Assembly (NCBI RefSeq): GCF_958298935.1
Contig: NC_084921.1
Location: 37,405,501-37,469,500, forward strand
From: Phragmites australis
Lineage: Eukaryota > Streptophyta > Magnoliopsida > Poales > Poaceae
Length of the DNA: 64,000 nt
Direction of reading: 5' to 3'
Below are positions 61,177-64,000 of the stretch, one piece after another. The position numbers and the translations under genes are program-made. The notes beneath the pieces were generated by a model that was given only the letters and a program-made list of their open reading frames with translations, was not told the DNA's origin and did not search any database. The number at the start of each line of letters is the position of its first letter. The first letter of the stretch is position 1.

Positions 61177-61899
61177 TGTTAGAATTATTGGGGCCGGTCC
61201 ATGTAATAATTCTTAATAAATCTCAAAGGCCCATATTATAGAGAGGTGATCCATGTTGAAGTCCACCATCTATTAGTATCATATTGCTAATGAAGGTAGA
61301 GGTGAGAGATGTTCTCCCTATATATATGCAAGGACTCCCATCTCATTAGATACACGTACAACATAGACTACTAATTGAGAATAGCTCTAAAATTGAGAAC
61401 ACTCTCATTACGTGAGTCTATATAAGAATTATGGTTTTACCTCTTTCTCTCTCGATTGTGTTACCGTTGTATTCTATTCCATCCCAACGTCGGCGTGCAC
61501 CGATGAACGGGAGAGCAGATCTCTGAAACCCTCACTCTTGAGATCTTGCACCGGGAGAGGGTGAATAAGTTTTTTAGAAAGCGCTACGCGTGACTGCTCA
61601 AGTTCTTCACCACAGTTTGTCTTCTTAGTCTCTTGTGTGCTGCCCGCTGTCATCGTCAACACAGTGTAACCAGCATCTTCAGCAACCTCCACAACGCAGG
61701 ACCAGTATGTAAAAACCATGTACTCGTACTTTATTTCCTGCGATTTCTAATTTTGAGTATAATAGATCTAGTCATATGTTGTATTTTTGTACATATGTCT
61801 AGATTATGCTATAATGATATAATCATATCAGTTTATTAATTTCTACTTATGAATTATTTATGAATTAAATTAAATCTAAATATACCTTATTTTTCAACA
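61177..61899 (+). repeat. 3' LTR of the Copia element
   Basis: Begins TGTTAGAATTATTGGGGCC straight after the polypurine tract and ends TTTTTCAACA. Its second half aligns with the 5' remnant at 56620-56805, which lacks about 200 internal bases. Confidence 0.75.
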
Positions 61900-63166
61900 A
61901 ATAGAACAACTAAGATAGACCGTCGATTTTGCATCGGACCGATTTTGCTAAGAGCTCTCGACTAAAGCAAATGCTAAATTTAGGCACATGAAGAGTAACA
62001 TCAACCTTTTTCCCCACTAGCTATCAAGAGGCCATGCATGATCGGGCCGAGGAGAAAACAAGCTTCGAGTTTTTCAGGTGAGGTGACTTATGCAGAACTT
62101 CTTACCCACGCTGGCCGCGGTGGATATTTTGGCAGGAGGGCTTGTAAACTAGCACCAGTAACACAGCCGCGGTACATGACAATGCGCCACATGGTAAGGC
62201 CAGTTTGGATAGGTCACAAATATCAGAGGAGCCGTTCGCTTTTTGTTACGTAGCACCAGTAACACAGAAGAGTCGAAGCACTTCCGTCACTTCAACGAAG
62301 GCGAAGGGGTGGTAAAGACAAACGCCAGGAAAGTGAAAGGTAGCAAAAAGGCATAACTCGTGTAGAGAGATAAGATAAGCCCTGCCTGGCAGGGAACAGT
62401 AACGGATTTTTCTAAGAACATTTAGAACATGATCTACAAATATGACAATATAGCTTAGCTTGCAAATATGATACTACAGCTTTCATGTAGGAGCAATCTT
62501 TAACAGTTTGAACTTTTAAATATATTAATTGTCAAACTTCCGTTTGACAAAAGGAATCTAGCGAGTGCATGACCTAAGTGGCCCAATTATGCAGCCTGTT
62601 AGAACACTATCACTACACTACTAGAGATCTCTAGTTTCCCTACAACTAAATCGTCCCATAGTAGTGAAAAGGGTAGTGTTTTAAATATCTTATACACACA
62701 CACACACCAAATGAAACATGGGTCTTCTCTGTCCAAGGGAAAAAAAAACAAGAAGAAACAGGGATCATAAGTTGCCAATTACAGAGATTTATCTGCCAAT
62801 GCGCAATCTTTGCCGGTGTACCCGGTCATTGTGATCGGCGAGCGCACACCAGGCGGCGGCGGCAACGGTCGCGCACATTACAGGTAGCAAAGCAAGGCAG
62901 CGCGTCGCCGGCAGCAATGTGTAAGGAACTCGTTCAATTCAGATGCCATCTTCTTCATCCAAGAACGTTCAAAAGACCCTAACTAACGAACCAAAAGAGT
63001 CGAAGCGCCGATTGCAAATTTTCCAACTTCGTACGGAAAGAACAAAACGTTACACCAAAATGTAACAACAAGAGGCTATTTAATGATGATTAGGGAGAGA
63101 TTAGACAGTTGCACGCCCATCGGCGAGCCGACGAACGCAGCACAGGCGTGCGTGCGTGCGTGCTAT
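61900..63166. other. Intergenic region, no gene recognised
   Basis: Contains an imperfectly understood direct repeat (TAGCACCAGTAACACAG at 62150-62166 and 62251-62267), a short CA run at about 62693-62706 and a CGTG run at 63149-63162. Probably includes the 3' tail of the minus-strand gene ending at 63167. No coding sequence is convincing. Confidence 0.4.
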
Positions 63167-63589
63167 CTATATCTGGCAGCCGCAGCAGCAGAAGAAGCAG
63201 GAGAGCGCGAGGCCGAGCACGACGGCCTCCACCACGTACATCACGCGGAACGCGACGGCGTCGAGCAGCGCTGATGCCCAGCCGCCGCCGACGGAGAGCC
63301 CCGACGACATCCGCTTCCACCGCGGCAGCGCGGCAGCCAGCCTCGACGACGCGCCTCTCAGCTTCCACCGCCGCCGCAGCGTGTGCCCCCGCGGCACCAG
63401 CCGCCGCAGCCACCCGCGCCGCGGCTTCTTCGTGCCCTCGTCGGCCGTTACCACGTCGGGCGCGATCCCCGGCGCCGTCCCATGCTCGGTGCCCACGGGC
63501 GAGTACATCCACCGGAGCCACCCCCTGCGCTGTCGCACCGCCGCCGTCCCAGCCGGCGCTATGTCCATGTGATCTACGGCCATGGCCAT
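63167..63589 (-). CDS. Small membrane protein with Cys-rich C terminus, function unknown
   Basis: A single-exon ORF of 140 residues if translation starts at MAMAVDHMD (63587-63589). An upstream in-frame ATG would extend it to 203 residues with a low-complexity Ser/Thr/Pro head, which I consider part of the leader. The protein is Arg/Trp-rich, with two similar RRGWLR(W/R) motifs near residues 20 and 58, a basic middle (RGHTLRRRWKLRG), and one hydrophobic C-terminal segment (FRVMYVVEAVVLGLALSC) that runs into FFCCCGCQI. The tail resembles a membrane anchor with acylatable cysteines. I do not recognise a named family. GC-rich coding bias agrees with grass genes, but the antisense strand is also open. 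Confidence 0.6.
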   Translation of the reverse strand: MAMAVDHMDIAPAGTAAVRQRRGWLRWMYSPVGTEHGTAPGIAPDVVTADEGTKKPRRGWLRRLVPRGHTLRRRWKLRGASSRLAAALPRWKRMSSGLSVGGGWASALLDAVAFRVMYVVEAVVLGLALSCFFCCCGCQI

Positions 63590-64000
63590 GACCGTGGTCG
63601 AGTTGAAGGAGAACTGGGTAGAGGGACTGGAGGTTATTGGATGGGACAAAGAGAGACGTGGGACTGTGGGAGGCGACGTGCAGGCGATGGCCGGGTGGAG
63701 ACCGAGGAAACGACCGGGAATATAAAGAGAACCGGTTCGAGGCGGAGTCCTCTCTTTTGTCGCGGTTTGCATTTGCACTGTGCTACTAGTTTATACGCGG
63801 TCTTTTTGTTCCGATTGCAAGATTGACTTACGCGCACACACATTACTACTATACATTCACACCATACTTACACACTTATAAGCATACTATTATCCACGTA
63901 TACAGATAATATCACTAAAAGTATTTATATATATATATAAATCAACAGTATTGTAATTTGAACCTTGGTATGTAAGACCGTACCCTTACGCATCCACCGC
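63590..64000. other. Upstream region of the small membrane protein gene, then AT-rich DNA
   Basis: Presumed promoter and leader of the minus-strand gene up to about 63740. After that it is AT-rich, with an ATATATATAT palindromic run near 63929-63938. No further feature is seen. Confidence 0.4.

Larger units (their letters stand above)
56620..61899 (+). mobile_element. Decayed Copia LTR retrotransposon
   Basis: A 5' LTR remnant (about 56620-56805) and a 3' LTR (61177-61899) flank gag, protease, integrase, reverse transcriptase and RNase H in the Copia order (integrase before RT). A polypurine tract (AGATCTGATAGGGGA) precedes the 3' LTR. Stops and frameshifts are frequent in all domains and the 5' LTR is truncated with an internal deletion, so the element is old and inactive. 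No target duplication is recoverable. Confidence 0.85.

Overview
This window is nuclear DNA of a flowering plant, almost certainly a grass (Poaceae). The evidence is spliced eukaryotic genes with GT-AG introns, GC-rich first exons, cereal-like protein sequences (eL20, VPS16, HMGB14-type, CYB561 family) and a typical grass mix of mobile elements: Tekay/Del-like Gypsy, Copia, hAT, a LINE, a tRNA-derived SINE and Tourist-like MITEs. The species cannot be fixed from the sequence alone.

Layout. 1-1781 (+): RPL18A, with a TATA box, a site-II-like GGCCCA element and a telo-box. 2726-11941 (-): VPS16, 15 coding exons, tail-to-tail with RPL18A; its introns carry a SINE with target duplications and a small MITE-like element, and one intron has a GC donor. 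12.3-13.8 kb: AT-rich, MITE-like DNA. 15.7-23.1 kb (-): a decayed LINE (zinc-knuckle ORF1, then endonuclease and reverse transcriptase). 26779-27951 (+): a cytochrome b561-domain membrane protein. 28647-29745 (-): a small plastid-type single-span membrane protein. 30.8-33.05 kb: piled-up element fragments (MuDR-like, LTR-type). 33423-33607 (+): an orphan terminal exon. 34206-35423 (+): an alpha/beta-hydrolase lipase.

35875-53680 (-): an HMG-box gene (HMGB14-type) whose first intron is about 16.2 kb because a 15.3-kb nested transposon complex sits in it. The host is a Gypsy chromovirus-type LTR element (LTRs 37820-39974 and 50943-53118). Inside it are a 3.39-kb hAT transposon (44601-47990) and a gag-only Copia-type LTR element (48255-50793). 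All three insertions keep recognisable target-site duplications.

54556-56346 (+): a lipid phosphate phosphatase pseudogene with no 5' exons, frame breaks and a lost catalytic Arg. 56.6-61.9 kb (+): a decayed Copia element. 63167-63589 (-): a small membrane protein with a Cys-rich tail.

The host genes are ordinary housekeeping genes (translation, HOPS/CORVET vacuolar tethering, chromatin, lipid and redox membrane functions) and do not form a pathway. The main point of interest is the nested insertion inside HMGB14 intron 1. I found no CRISPR array, prokaryotic operon or clearly new molecular system.
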